Part shown: one piece after another, positions 37,232 through 45,599 of the stretch | Numbering within the stretch: the stretch's first letter is position 1 | Layout of the letters: each line of letters starts with the position of its first letter | From: Bacteroidota bacterium | Lineage (GTDB): Bacteria > Bacteroidota > Bacteroidia > Bacteroidales > Lentimicrobiaceae | Assembly: GCA_009773515.1 (NCBI GenBank) | Contig: WSXX01000002.1 | Span: forward strand, 1 to 64,000 | Direction of reading: 5' to 3' | Length of the DNA stretch: 64,000 bases | Made by a program: the position numbers and the translations under genes | The notes under the pieces: generated by a model | Told to the model about the DNA's origin: nothing | Database searches by the model: none | What the model saw: the letters and a program-made list of their open reading frames with translations, nothing else

Positions 37232-38602
37232 ATGAAAAAGTCCACAATTTTATCAAACAGTCCATTGGTATTTGGTCTGTTGCTGGCTATCACTTTTGCG
37301 TCTGTTTCTTACGGACAATCAGACACAACTGCTCTCAAGCCAAAAGAAAAAGTTAAAACAGGTCTTAACTTCGGGGCTTTGCCCGCGGTTGCTTTTGACT
37401 CTGACATTGGATTTCAATACGGATTGCTTTTTAACCTTTTTCAGTATGGCGATGGCTCGGTTTATCCCGATTATCGCTGGTCACTCTATGCCGAATGGTC
37501 GCGTACCACAAAAGGCAGTGGCATCAATCAGCTTTTCTTTGATTCCAAATACCTGCTTCCACACGAAATAAGGGTTACTGCCGATTTTAGTTTCCTTACT
37601 GAAAAGGCACTGGATTTTTATGGATTTAATGGAAATGAATCCTTTTACAATCCGGGATTTGCCGACAAGGATGATGAAGAATATCTTACAAGAGTTTTTT
37701 ATCGTCATGAACGGAAACTTGCCAGAATTACCATCGATTTCCAGAAAAAACTGGGAGATCTTCCACTAAGAGCAGTGCTTGGTTATGGATATTTTAATTC
37801 CCAAATCGCATCGGTTGATATAGATAAACTCAACAAAGGTGCCGATGAGGAAGATATACTTCCCGATGTTGATGGATTGTACGACAAATATGTACAGTGG
37901 GGAATGATTCCTTTAGAAGAAGCTGATGGCGGTACACATAATTTCCTGAAAACAGGTTTGGTTTTCGATACCCGCGATAATGAAGCAAATGCAAATCGTG
38001 GAATATGGTCGGAGGTTGTAATCATGACTGCGCCACGTTTTTTGGGCAACAACGAAACAGCTTACACAAAACTATCGCTAACTCACAGGCAATACCTTAC
38101 CCTTAAAAAAGATGTGCTGACCTTTGCTTACCGGCTTGGCTGGCAAGGAACCATCGACGGGAAAGCTCCGTTTTATATGCAACCCTATATGGTGAACACC
38201 TTCACAAAATCGACTAAAAACGATGGATTAGGTGGTGCAAGATCTTTGAGAGGCATTCTGAGAAATCGGATTGTGGGCGATGCTTTTGGTTATGGAAATT
38301 TTGAACTGAGGTATAAATTCCTGAAGTTTCACAAATGGAACCAGAATTTCTATCTTTCGCTCAACGGTTTCACCGACATGGGGATGATTACCAAAACCAT
38401 ACCTATGGACCTCTCCGCTGTTCCTGCCGAAGAAGTTTCTATGCTGTTTGAACAGGCTGATCAGGGACTACATATCTCCTATGGAGCCGGACTTCGTATA
38501 GCCATGAATCAGAACTTTATTGTTGCCGTTGATTACGGGATTGCCGGCGACAAACGTGATGGAACAAAGGGAATGTACATCAATCTGGGATTTTTATTCT
38601 AG
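37232..38602 (+). CDS. BamA/TamA-type (Omp85) outer-membrane beta-barrel without POTRA domains
   Basis: The 456-residue protein has a signal peptide (MKKSTILSNSPLVFGLLLAITFASVSYGQ). A full-length barrel of the D15 surface-antigen type follows, with alternating strands, the conserved GLVFDTRDNEANANRGIW strand-loop, a GGARSLRG loop (equivalent of the family RGF/RGY motif) and a terminal strand ending in Phe (MYINLGFLF). No POTRA repeats precede the barrel, unlike BamA. Such short patatin-independent Omp85 barrels are common in Bacteroidota and may translocate or insert proteins or simply act as channels; function is not established. The MORN-repeat gene starts 69 bp downstream and may be co-transcribed. 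Confidence 0.88.
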   Translation: MKKSTILSNSPLVFGLLLAITFASVSYGQSDTTALKPKEKVKTGLNFGALPAVAFDSDIGFQYGLLFNLFQYGDGSVYPDYRWSLYAEWSRTTKGSGINQLFFDSKYLLPHEIRVTADFSFLTEKALDFYGFNGNESFYNPGFADKDDEEYLTRVFYRHERKLARITIDFQKKLGDLPLRAVLGYGYFNSQIASVDIDKLNKGADEEDILPDVDGLYDKYVQWGMIPLEEADGGTHNFLKTGLVFDTRDNEANANRGIWSEVVIMTAPRFLGNNETAYTKLSLTHRQYLTLKKDVLTFAYRLGWQGTIDGKAPFYMQPYMVNTFTKSTKNDGLGGARSLRGILRNRIVGDAFGYGNFELRYKFLKFHKWNQNFYLSLNGFTDMGMITKTIPMDLSAVPAEEVSMLFEQADQGLHISYGAGLRIAMNQNFIVAVDYGIAGDKRDGTKGMYINLGFLF

Positions 38603-38671
38603 GGAACTCTCTGTGGATTTTGAGTTTTTTATAACAAGCGAACTGACCACAACACTCAAAACTATCTTCTT

Positions 38672-39355
38672 TTGAGAAATCTCATCTTACTGATCTTCTG
38701 CCTTGCATTGTTGCAAAGCATTTCCGCGCAAAGCGACTCATGCAGTGTGCTCACTAGTGAAATCGCAGGGAAATACACCGGCCCATGCAAAGACGGGCTG
38801 GCCAATGGCAAAGGCAAATCGGTGGGTGAAGATACTTATACCGGTTCTTTTCTTAACGGGCTTCCGCACGGGAAAGGCAAATATACCTTCCGAAACGGCG
38901 ATGAATTTAAGGGATACTGGGAAAATGGCCAAAAAAGCGGCAAAGGAAGTTTTAAATACATCCAAAACGGCAAGAAACACACACTTTCAGGTTACTGGAA
39001 AAATGATGTGTATGCCGGTGCTACAGATCCGGATGTTACTTACCGGGTCAGCCAGTCCACAGGAATTCCGGTTTTCAAGGTAGAAGAGATTGCAATAGAA
39101 GATGTCCGCGACAGCAAAATTGTTTTTTCAATTCAAAGGGCATTCAGCGATTTTTTACCACGCGACCTGAAAATTGAGAAATCTTCGGGCCAGGTAACTC
39201 AGTTAGGCAGAAAATTCATGATCTCTCAGTTTTCATTGCCACTGCAATGCGAAATCAGTTACACACTGACGGTCGGTCAAACCAACCTGAAGTGCAGGTT
39301 TATCGTGGATATCCTTCAAAAAGGCGAATATACGGTTACCCTTGATCATAACTGA
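38672..39355 (+). CDS. Secreted MORN-repeat protein, TTG start
   Basis: The 227-residue protein has a signal peptide (MRNLILLIFCLALLQSISAQ) encoded from a TTG. No ATG occurs before the repeats, and an in-frame TGA lies 50 bp upstream. Residues about 30-115 hold four MORN-type repeats (GKYTGPCKDGLANGKG, DTYTGSFLNGLPHGKG, DEFKGYWENGQKSGKG, HTLSGYWKNDVYAG). The C-terminal ~110 residues are strand-rich without a recognised domain. MORN repeats form a flat beta hairpin surface, often for protein or lipid binding; the partner is unknown. The position directly after the outer-membrane barrel gene suggests an envelope role. It is convergent with the oxidoreductase gene, 7 bp away. Confidence 0.85.
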   Translation: MRNLILLIFCLALLQSISAQSDSCSVLTSEIAGKYTGPCKDGLANGKGKSVGEDTYTGSFLNGLPHGKGKYTFRNGDEFKGYWENGQKSGKGSFKYIQNGKKHTLSGYWKNDVYAGATDPDVTYRVSQSTGIPVFKVEEIAIEDVRDSKIVFSIQRAFSDFLPRDLKIEKSSGQVTQLGRKFMISQFSLPLQCEISYTLTVGQTNLKCRFIVDILQKGEYTVTLDHN

Positions 39356-39362
39356 AATACGT

Positions 39363-40277
39363 TTAACTCTGGCAATTTCTCACCAGCACATTTCCCCGCT
39401 TATGCCCTTTTTCAACATAAGCATGAGCCTCTTTTATCTGATCAAGCGTAAATTCCTGATCAATAAATGGCTTTAACCTGCCATCACCCATAAGTTCTGC
39501 AATGTATTCTAAGGTCTCCGATTTTTCTTTGGTCGGATATTTAACAGATAGAAACCGGCCTGTGCTTTTGAGCATTCGCACACATCTGCTTCGTGAAATT
39601 TTTCCAACGGCATCAAATATTACATCATACTCCGGACCGGGTTTTGTACAAAAATCATCAGCAGCATAGTCTAATACATTGGATGCTCCCATATCCTTCA
39701 CCATTTGTAAATTTGCCTTGCTGCAGACTCCGGTAACATTTGCACCATAATTTTTGGCAAGTTGCACAGCAAATGAACCCACCGATCCGGATGCTCCATA
39801 GACCAGCACATTCATTCCCCGGGTGATTTTCACTTTATTCAGAATGAAATGAGCGGTCATGGCACCAACCGGTGTTACAGCAGCATCTTCGAAAGTTACA
39901 TTGTCGGGAATGTGTGCAATCACACCCAATTTGTGTTTTTCAGGAATGCACAGATATTCAGCATTTCCACCAAAAACAAGGCCGGTGGCTGTGCCGAAAA
40001 CCCGGTCACCTTTACGGAATCGGGTAACTTCCGAACCAATTTCTTCTACTGTTCCTGCAAATTCAACACCGGTTATTTTCATGGGTTTAAAGCCAAAAAT
40101 TAATCCGATGGGAACAAGAATCAACCGCGACATTCTACGTAGATGCACATCACCACGTGTAACCGACGATGCGCTGACCTTTATCAGAATTTCTCCTGAC
40201 TGCGGATAAGGCTTCTGAACCTCAGTAAATTCAAGTACATCAGGCCCACCAGACTTTTTACAAACAACAGCTTTCAT
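39363..40277 (-). CDS. Medium-chain NAD(P)H-dependent oxidoreductase (quinone oxidoreductase-like)
   Basis: The 304-residue enzyme belongs to the zinc-independent branch of the MDR superfamily. The N-terminal GroES-like domain begins MKAVVCKKSGGPDVLEF, with GVEFAGTVEEIGSEVTRF. The Rossmann domain has VYGASGSVGSFAVQLAKNYG for NADP binding, then DYAADDF and DVIFDAVGK. The structural and catalytic zinc cysteines of alcohol dehydrogenases are absent, so quinone or enone reduction is more likely than alcohol oxidation; the substrate is unknown. It is the last gene of a tight operon (gaps of 3 and 1 bp) with an XRE regulator and a 4-TM protein. Confidence 0.92.
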   Translation of the reverse strand: MKAVVCKKSGGPDVLEFTEVQKPYPQSGEILIKVSASSVTRGDVHLRRMSRLILVPIGLIFGFKPMKITGVEFAGTVEEIGSEVTRFRKGDRVFGTATGLVFGGNAEYLCIPEKHKLGVIAHIPDNVTFEDAAVTPVGAMTAHFILNKVKITRGMNVLVYGASGSVGSFAVQLAKNYGANVTGVCSKANLQMVKDMGASNVLDYAADDFCTKPGPEYDVIFDAVGKISRSRCVRMLKSTGRFLSVKYPTKEKSETLEYIAELMGDGRLKPFIDQEFTLDQIKEAHAYVEKGHKRGNVLVRNCQS

Positions 40278-40280
40278 TTT

Positions 40281-40529
40281 TTAAGTTTCTTTGGGTTCGT
40301 TCAACTTTTGTTCACTGCCATCTTCATAGCTGAATACTTCTTCAAGCGAAGTTTTGAATACTTTCGAAATCTTGAAGGCCAGTTCCAGCGTAGGAAAATA
40401 CTTTCCGTTTTCTATGGCTACAATGGTTTGCCGGGTGACTCCTGTAAGATCGGCCAGCTGCTGCTGTGTCATTTCATCAGCAAAAAACCGATTCTTCCGA
40501 ATGTTGTTGGTTATTTTAATATTGGCCAT
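40281..40529 (-). CDS. Small XRE-type helix-turn-helix regulator
   Basis: The 82-residue protein consists of a single HTH_3 domain (DEMTQQQLADLTGVTRQTIVAIENGKYFPTLELAFKISKVF, described in parts: recognition helix around TRQTIVAIENG) with an acidic tail. Its type resembles the YozG-like regulators that often sit beside small membrane proteins. It probably controls its own operon by binding near the promoter at 41012-41041. The gap to the 4-TM gene is one base and to the oxidoreductase gene three bases. No effector domain is present, so any signal would come through a partner, possibly the adjacent membrane protein; this is inference. Confidence 0.9.
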   Translation of the reverse strand: MANIKITNNIRKNRFFADEMTQQQLADLTGVTRQTIVAIENGKYFPTLELAFKISKVFKTSLEEVFSYEDGSEQKLNEPKET

Positions 40530-40530
40530 C

Positions 40531-40977
40531 TTAAACTCCCCTTCTGTAATAAATAATGCTTAGAATTTCCGAAATTACCGAAGCACCGAATCCCGAAAAG
40601 GTGAGTATCAGAAAAAACACGTAGGGTTGCATGCCAAGTGCCAGCACTGACATAGCAGCGACAAAGCCACTGATAAAAATCCAATGGGCCACGCGCATGG
40701 TTTTCAGCTCAATCAGCCTGTCCATTTCATCTGTTTTTGAGGGCAGGTCTTCGCTGGTGGTGATTTTTGTGATGATGGCAAAAATTATGTGAATAATAAT
40801 CTGCGCTACCACCGATATCGGAATCAGCAGCAAAAATGCTTTGCCCCAGAAGCTGAAATCGTTGAGCAATTCAGGGTTTACAGCAAAGTAGTTGTGGTAA
40901 ACATGCAGCGAATACCATCCGAAAATGATCAGGGTACATAGCAGCGAAACCAGTATTCTTCTTTCTTTGAGGTCCAT
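40531..40977 (-). CDS. Four-TM membrane protein, unknown function, paired with the XRE regulator
   Basis: The 148-residue protein has four hydrophobic segments at about residues 8-25, 46-73, 97-113 and 118-140 (LVSLLCTLIIFGWYSL, FLLLIPISVVAQIIIHIIFA, HWIFISGFVAAMSVLALG, YVFFLILTFSGFGASVIS). A charged cytoplasmic loop (PSKTDEMDRLIELKTMR) connects helices 2 and 3. I do not assign a family. Pairs of a small XRE regulator and a 4-TM protein of this layout recur in many bacteria; signalling by sequestration of the regulator is one idea but unproven. It is the first gene of the operon, with a full consensus promoter 35 bp upstream of its ATG. Confidence 0.82.
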   Translation of the reverse strand: MDLKERRILVSLLCTLIIFGWYSLHVYHNYFAVNPELLNDFSFWGKAFLLLIPISVVAQIIIHIIFAIITKITTSEDLPSKTDEMDRLIELKTMRVAHWIFISGFVAAMSVLALGMQPYVFFLILTFSGFGASVISEILSIIYYRRGV

Positions 40978-41011
40978 AAGATTAAAGTTTAAGTGTCAGC
41001 AATAATCGACA

Positions 41012-41041
41012 CAAAGATAATTATATTTTACCTGATGTCAA
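41012..41041 (-). promoter_or_regulatory. Promoter of the 4-TM/XRE/oxidoreductase operon
   Basis: On the minus strand TTG (41041-41039), 19 bp, TATCTTTG (41019-41012). The first 16 bases, TTGACATCAGGTAAAA, are almost identical to those of the promoter at 45491-45522. The transcript would have a leader of about 30 nt. Confidence 0.65.
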
Positions 41042-41180
41042 GTATTTTATACTTTAAATTTAATCTTTTTTCGACAAAATTTTTGATGGACAGCAGCTCA
41101 AGGGCAAAAACAATGGGATTCAGGGATGTTGTGGCCATAAATTCCAATTCGGATATTTAAGTTTTGGGACAGTCTTTGGC

Positions 41181-41208
41181 TTGACAAACCAAAACTATTT
41201 TATATTTG
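41181..41208 (+). promoter_or_regulatory. Promoter upstream of the LRR protein gene
   Basis: TTGACA (41181-41186) and TATATTTG (41201-41208) match the Bacteroidota elements with a 17-bp spacer between TTG and the -7 box. The spacer is shorter than usual, but this is the only good match in the 415-bp spacer 40978-41392. It implies a leader of about 175 nt before the ATG at 41393, in which I see no other gene. Confidence 0.5.
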
Positions 41209-41392
41209 TGATCCCTAAAAATTATAAGATTACCTTTAGTGGGATCTCCAGCAAACTAAGCGGAACAAGCTTTTTGTCCGGTTCTCCGCTTACGTTCAGA
41301 CTCGATTTCATTTCAATGATTTTTGTTAAATCAATATTCCCAAATTGCCTAAAAGTTGGATATAGAATAATAAACAGATTTAAATTTACACC

Positions 41393-42982
41393 ATGAAAAA
41401 CATAGTCGTAGTCTTAATTGCTCTTTTTTCAGTAATAACAGGCAAAACACAGGTTCTCGAACAGGATTCTCTGGCGCTTGTTGCAATATTCAATAATACC
41501 AATGGAACCAACTGGTATAATCGTCAAGGTTGGCTGAATAACAATTACCCTGTTGGTGAATGGGAAGGTGTAACCATCAGAAGCAATCGGGTTGTCAGAT
41601 TAGCCGTGGGATTCAATAATCTTTCAGGAAATATTCCGGCCGAAATAGGAGATCTGGACAGTCTTTCATTTCTTGATCTTTCTGCAAGCACAATCCTCAG
41701 TATTCCAGAGTCATTCGGCAATCTAACCTCCCTGGATACTTTGGGCTTTTTTACATCATTAATTGACACATTACCTCCATGTATTGGCAGTTTGACAGAC
41801 CTTGAATTATTTGACTTTTCATTTACCCAAATCCGGTATTTGCCCACCGAAATCGGTAATCTTATAAATTTAAAGCACTTAATAGGTTATGATGCAGATT
41901 TGCAAAGTCTGCCTGAAACGCTTGGCAATATGACATCACTGATTTCAATAGACTTTGGGCTTAATAATATTTCGAATCTCCCTGCCAGCATCGGCAATTG
42001 CACCAATCTTATAAAATTATGGTTAAATGCCAATAATATTCCCGTTATCCCGGAAACGATAGGAAACCTGACACAGCTAACCGAATTGGTATTGGGAGGA
42101 AACGAAATGACTGAATTACCTTTATCAATTTTTAACCTAACAGAGTTAAAGGTATTAAATTTTGCTGCCGCGAATCTAACCATAATTCCTCCGGAAATAG
42201 GAAATCTGATCAATCTTGAAAACTTCCAGTTCTTTGAAAATGAATTTACCGTTATACCTTATGAAATCGGGAATTGCACGAAACTTAGTTATATCAATGG
42301 TTATTCAAACAAAATTGAATCGCTTCCTCTATCACTTCTCAACCTTCAGGAAGTAGGAACACTTTTTCTGGGCTATAATTCGCTAACATTCGGGGATATT
42401 GAGCCACTTGTTTCGATTAATGGATTTGGATACTATCATCAGGATAGCATTGGCGAAAAAATCGATACCACTGTTCTGATAAATACAGCATTTCGCCTTG
42501 AAATTATAACAGATGGTGCGTTTAATCAATACCAATGGTTAAAAAATGGGGAACCCTTGATGGGAGCAACAGATTTTTATCTTGAGTTCCAGAATTTAAC
42601 ATATTCTGATTCAGGAATATACCATTGCGAAATAACGAATTCTTTAGCAACCGGATTAACACTTTTCAGCAGGCCTGTAAGAATAAATGTAACAGACATC
42701 GTGAATACAGATGAAAATTATAATGAGTATGTGAATCTTGAGATTTACCCAAACCCCGCAGTTGAAAGAGTGATTTTCAGTTATTCAGGTACAAGCAGTC
42801 AGGGCAACATGGAATTATCACTATTCGATGCGCAAGGAGCGCTGATTATAAAGCATATGTCAAAAAATGAGAATCATTCTATAATTGACTGTTCTGATTT
42901 AAAGTCAGGAATGTATTTTGTTCAACTTTCCGACACCTCAAATGGGAAAAAGAGCACAATGAAAAAGTTGATTGTGCTGTGA
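41393..42982 (+). CDS. Secreted leucine-rich-repeat protein with Ig-like and T9SS sorting domains
   Basis: The 529-residue protein starts with a signal peptide (MKNIVVVLIALFSVITGKTQ). An N-terminal cap (DSLALVAIFNNTNGTNWYNR, GWLNN) leads into about eleven LRRs of 23 residues with the plant- and Bacteroidota-type pattern LP..IGN...L..L....N (for example SLPETLGNMTSLISIDFGLN). An Ig-like domain (about 350-430: YQWLKNGEPLMGATDFYLEF, SDSGIYHCEITN) precedes the T9SS tail (EIYPNPAVERVIFSYSG, SGMYFVQLSDTSNGKK). Such proteins bind other proteins or surfaces; the ligand is unknown. It converges on the deiminase gene through a shared bidirectional terminator. Confidence 0.92.
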   Translation: MKNIVVVLIALFSVITGKTQVLEQDSLALVAIFNNTNGTNWYNRQGWLNNNYPVGEWEGVTIRSNRVVRLAVGFNNLSGNIPAEIGDLDSLSFLDLSASTILSIPESFGNLTSLDTLGFFTSLIDTLPPCIGSLTDLELFDFSFTQIRYLPTEIGNLINLKHLIGYDADLQSLPETLGNMTSLISIDFGLNNISNLPASIGNCTNLIKLWLNANNIPVIPETIGNLTQLTELVLGGNEMTELPLSIFNLTELKVLNFAAANLTIIPPEIGNLINLENFQFFENEFTVIPYEIGNCTKLSYINGYSNKIESLPLSLLNLQEVGTLFLGYNSLTFGDIEPLVSINGFGYYHQDSIGEKIDTTVLINTAFRLEIITDGAFNQYQWLKNGEPLMGATDFYLEFQNLTYSDSGIYHCEITNSLATGLTLFSRPVRINVTDIVNTDENYNEYVNLEIYPNPAVERVIFSYSGTSSQGNMELSLFDAQGALIIKHMSKNENHSIIDCSDLKSGMYFVQLSDTSNGKKSTMKKLIVL

Positions 42983-43004
42983 ATAGGCTGAACAAATTAA
43001 ATAC

Positions 43005-43042
43005 AAAAAAGCCGGAAGTAGTTAATCTTCCGGCTTTTTTTT
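43005..43042. terminator. Bidirectional terminator between the LRR and deiminase genes
   Basis: An A run plus GCCGGAAG (to 43018) pairs with CTTCCGGC (43027-43034) plus a T run (43035-43042). With an A tract on one side and a T tract on the other, it can end both converging transcripts. Confidence 0.9.
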
Positions 43043-43057
43043 ACTCCAATCCTAAGT

Positions 43058-45463
43058 TTATTTCTTGATAAACCTGTAAGACTCCATAATATTATTTCCT
43101 TTGATAGTCAACAGATAAACTCCTGAGGTGAGGTGCGAAACATCCAGAAGCATTTCTCCTTCTGCCCCGAATACTCTCTGGTTATCAACCGAATGAACAC
43201 TCCGGCCAAACATATCGGAAATCCGCATTTCGATACCGCTTTCCTTATGGCAGTTCGATTTTAAATGCAACTGATCAGCAACAGGATTAGGGTATAGAAC
43301 TGTATTGCAGGAAAGAATGCCCGGACTGTTCAGGTTTGTATTAATGGTTACTGTCATGCTCACCGGCACTACCAGTTCAGGCTGATCGGGATCGTTTGAA
43401 AGTATGGTAATGCTGCCGTTATACGCGCCTAATTCCATTCCGGTAGCATCGAAAGTTACAATAAGTTCGCCTGACAAGTCAGGGGCAATACTTCCTTCGG
43501 CAGGATTTACACTTAGCCAATCGCCGGTTGGAATTGCCCTCACAAATTTTAAGGATATGTTTTTCGCCTGATGTCCGCCATCGCCATAGGAATCTTCAAT
43601 CCAGAATTTCCAGATTCCCTGAAGTTCCTGCCCGGAGACGGATGTATTATTTATGGTATAGTTGCCGGTTGTTTGTCCGCCTGCCAGCATAAACTGCATT
43701 CCTGAGGGTGTTTCAACCCAGAATGAGCCTTCCAAAGGATAATTATCGGTTGTCCAGTTGTAGCTGACGATAAGTTCACTCAGGTTTCCCTGATCAGAAA
43801 TATTTAGCGTGGTCCAGCCATTTTCAGTTAAAGTATTTGAATTATAAGCACCAGCAGCCGGACTGTTTGAAAGTGATTGATCTATTGTATCGGGCTGAGA
43901 AGTTGAGACAGTGACATAATAATTAAGGCTGAGTTCACCGTTATTGCTGAGTTGAAGCGGATTATGCTCAACCTCATTTTTCATGGTGGTAACAGAAAGC
44001 GACATCAGATCTAAAGCGGCATCAGCAAAAAGCTGCTCCCCAACATAAAACTCATGTGGGTCGGGGCTGCCGATGAAAGGGTGGTTTTCGCTTCTTCCGG
44101 AGGCATCGGCTGCATGAATATAATATTGAATTGTGCTTCCATATTCCGGTGAGGGAATGTTTGCCAGCCAGTTATTTCCCATTGAATTTGTCATATTTAC
44201 CGCCTGAAACGGTGTATATGGGTTAGGATTTACCCTGTAATAAAGAAGTGCTGAATCTGCAATTACTTCTTCGCCGCTGAATGCCGCAATGTTTGAGGTA
44301 AAATAATAGTCAGAAGCTGGTGTAATATTCCCCAGCAATGGAATATGTCTGATTCTCAGCATTTCCGGATCAGCCATTTCATGTGTGCGGCAATGCAGCG
44401 CATCTGTTGACTCCCATGGGGTTGAAGCCTGGCCGATAACGCCTATAATCTTATACCCCGGCATGGCCTGGCGATAAACTTCCAGTGCAGCTTCGTCGTG
44501 CTGAGAATTCATTATCGGTACAAAAACCTTGTCGTTTAAGATATATGAATTGGTATAAGGCTGATTTTGAGGTGTATTTACACGATAAACTTCATAAGGT
44601 ACGCCCCAAGGAGTGGTAAGCGAAGCAAAATATGCTGCAGTAGCCTCAATGGCATTATACTGAGGATGTGATGTTGGGACTGACCGGATCAATATTTTAT
44701 TGGTTGCCAGATATTTGCCCCAGCAATCAATATGATCTATATAAGTATTGTTGGGATCTTCTACAACATGATAATCGTTGACACCCAAATAATTCTGCAT
44801 ACGCTGATCTACCTGAGCCGGGGTAAGCGATGGATTTTCGGTATAAGCAATCATGGTGGAAGCCGCCATTCCATAACTGTCAGACATATAGTTTCCGCCG
44901 GTTTGAATAACATTCATTCCAAACCATGGGAGACCGAGTGCAGTAGCTACTTTTACCGGAACATCATTATCGTTGGGCCGGGGCCGGTTGTAGGGAAAAT
45001 CAACTATACCTATCTGATTATCACCAAAAGCAATGTACCATGGGCCATAATCGCGGGTCCAGTAGCTGTCGGTTGGTGCGTAAATAAAGTTGCAATTATC
45101 AAGGTTAACACCAGCACCTGAATAGGTATTTCTGACCGTATTTTCCTGAGCTAAACCAGTAACCAGCGTAGTTACTTCAGCATCGCGGGCCATTTCACGG
45201 ATTAGAGTAAGCGGTATTCCGAAAGGATACCTGATCAAAACCCCTTTTGCCCTTTCAAACTCTCCCAGGCTGAAGATTGCACCTTCCGGAGGATCGGTTT
45301 CAACAAAACCCCGTCCGATAAGGTGGCGGCTTTGCGATTCCTCTGGTGACATATGATGGGTTAAGCGTTGCGGCGGGTATTTGCCAAAATCCTGAGCTGT
45401 TATGGTTAGCGAGGAAAACGCAATTGCCAGCAAAGCAATGTGCCTGGAAGTAAAAAGTTTCAT
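43058..45463 (-). CDS. Secreted peptidylarginine-deiminase-like enzyme (PPAD type) with P-domain and T9SS tail
   Basis: The 801-residue protein has a signal peptide (MKLFTSRHIALLAIAFSSLTITAQ). The guanidino-modifying catalytic domain is about 50-375. From memory, P. gingivalis PPAD uses Asp130, Arg152, Arg154, Tyr233, His236, Asp238, Asn297 and Cys351. Here Asp138 (YWTRDYGPW), Arg160 and Arg162 (YNRPRPNDND), Tyr241, His244 and Asp246 (TYIDHIDCWG), and Asn305 are all offset by +8, and Cys358 (DALHCRTHEM) by +7. An Ig-like domain (about 380-475) follows as in PPAD. Extra modules are a P/Homo B-like domain (about 530-645, GIWKFWIEDSYGDGG), an ASH-like repeat (about 646-708) and a T9SS tail (LYPNPVADQLHLKS). 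The enzyme should convert C-terminal peptidyl-arginine to citrulline, releasing ammonia; agmatine deiminase activity is the alternative. Confidence 0.88.
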   Translation of the reverse strand: MKLFTSRHIALLAIAFSSLTITAQDFGKYPPQRLTHHMSPEESQSRHLIGRGFVETDPPEGAIFSLGEFERAKGVLIRYPFGIPLTLIREMARDAEVTTLVTGLAQENTVRNTYSGAGVNLDNCNFIYAPTDSYWTRDYGPWYIAFGDNQIGIVDFPYNRPRPNDNDVPVKVATALGLPWFGMNVIQTGGNYMSDSYGMAASTMIAYTENPSLTPAQVDQRMQNYLGVNDYHVVEDPNNTYIDHIDCWGKYLATNKILIRSVPTSHPQYNAIEATAAYFASLTTPWGVPYEVYRVNTPQNQPYTNSYILNDKVFVPIMNSQHDEAALEVYRQAMPGYKIIGVIGQASTPWESTDALHCRTHEMADPEMLRIRHIPLLGNITPASDYYFTSNIAAFSGEEVIADSALLYYRVNPNPYTPFQAVNMTNSMGNNWLANIPSPEYGSTIQYYIHAADASGRSENHPFIGSPDPHEFYVGEQLFADAALDLMSLSVTTMKNEVEHNPLQLSNNGELSLNYYVTVSTSQPDTIDQSLSNSPAAGAYNSNTLTENGWTTLNISDQGNLSELIVSYNWTTDNYPLEGSFWVETPSGMQFMLAGGQTTGNYTINNTSVSGQELQGIWKFWIEDSYGDGGHQAKNISLKFVRAIPTGDWLSVNPAEGSIAPDLSGELIVTFDATGMELGAYNGSITILSNDPDQPELVVPVSMTVTINTNLNSPGILSCNTVLYPNPVADQLHLKSNCHKESGIEMRISDMFGRSVHSVDNQRVFGAEGEMLLDVSHLTSGVYLLTIKGNNIMESYRFIKK

Positions 45464-45490
45464 AAAGGGAATATTAGAATCATGTCACGG

Positions 45491-45522
45491 CAAAGGTAAA
45501 AATTTGTTTTACCCGATGTCAA
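45491..45522 (-). promoter_or_regulatory. Promoter of the deiminase gene
   Basis: On the minus strand TTG (45522-45520), 21 bp, TACCTTTG (45498-45491). It begins TTGACATCGGGTAAAA, shared (15 of 16) with the operon promoter at 41012-41041. The leader to the ATG at 45463 would be about 20 nt. Confidence 0.65.
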
Positions 45523-45599
45523 TAGTTCAATAAGTTTCAGAATCAAGCCTGTCCATTTGTTGCAAGCAGGCAGGGAAAATAAATTTTCTGCAAATAACT

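Noticed and set aside
41181-41396. 71-codon gene before the LRR protein
   Set aside because: It starts at the TTG of a promoter and its sequence has no protein-like features; it is better read as a leader.
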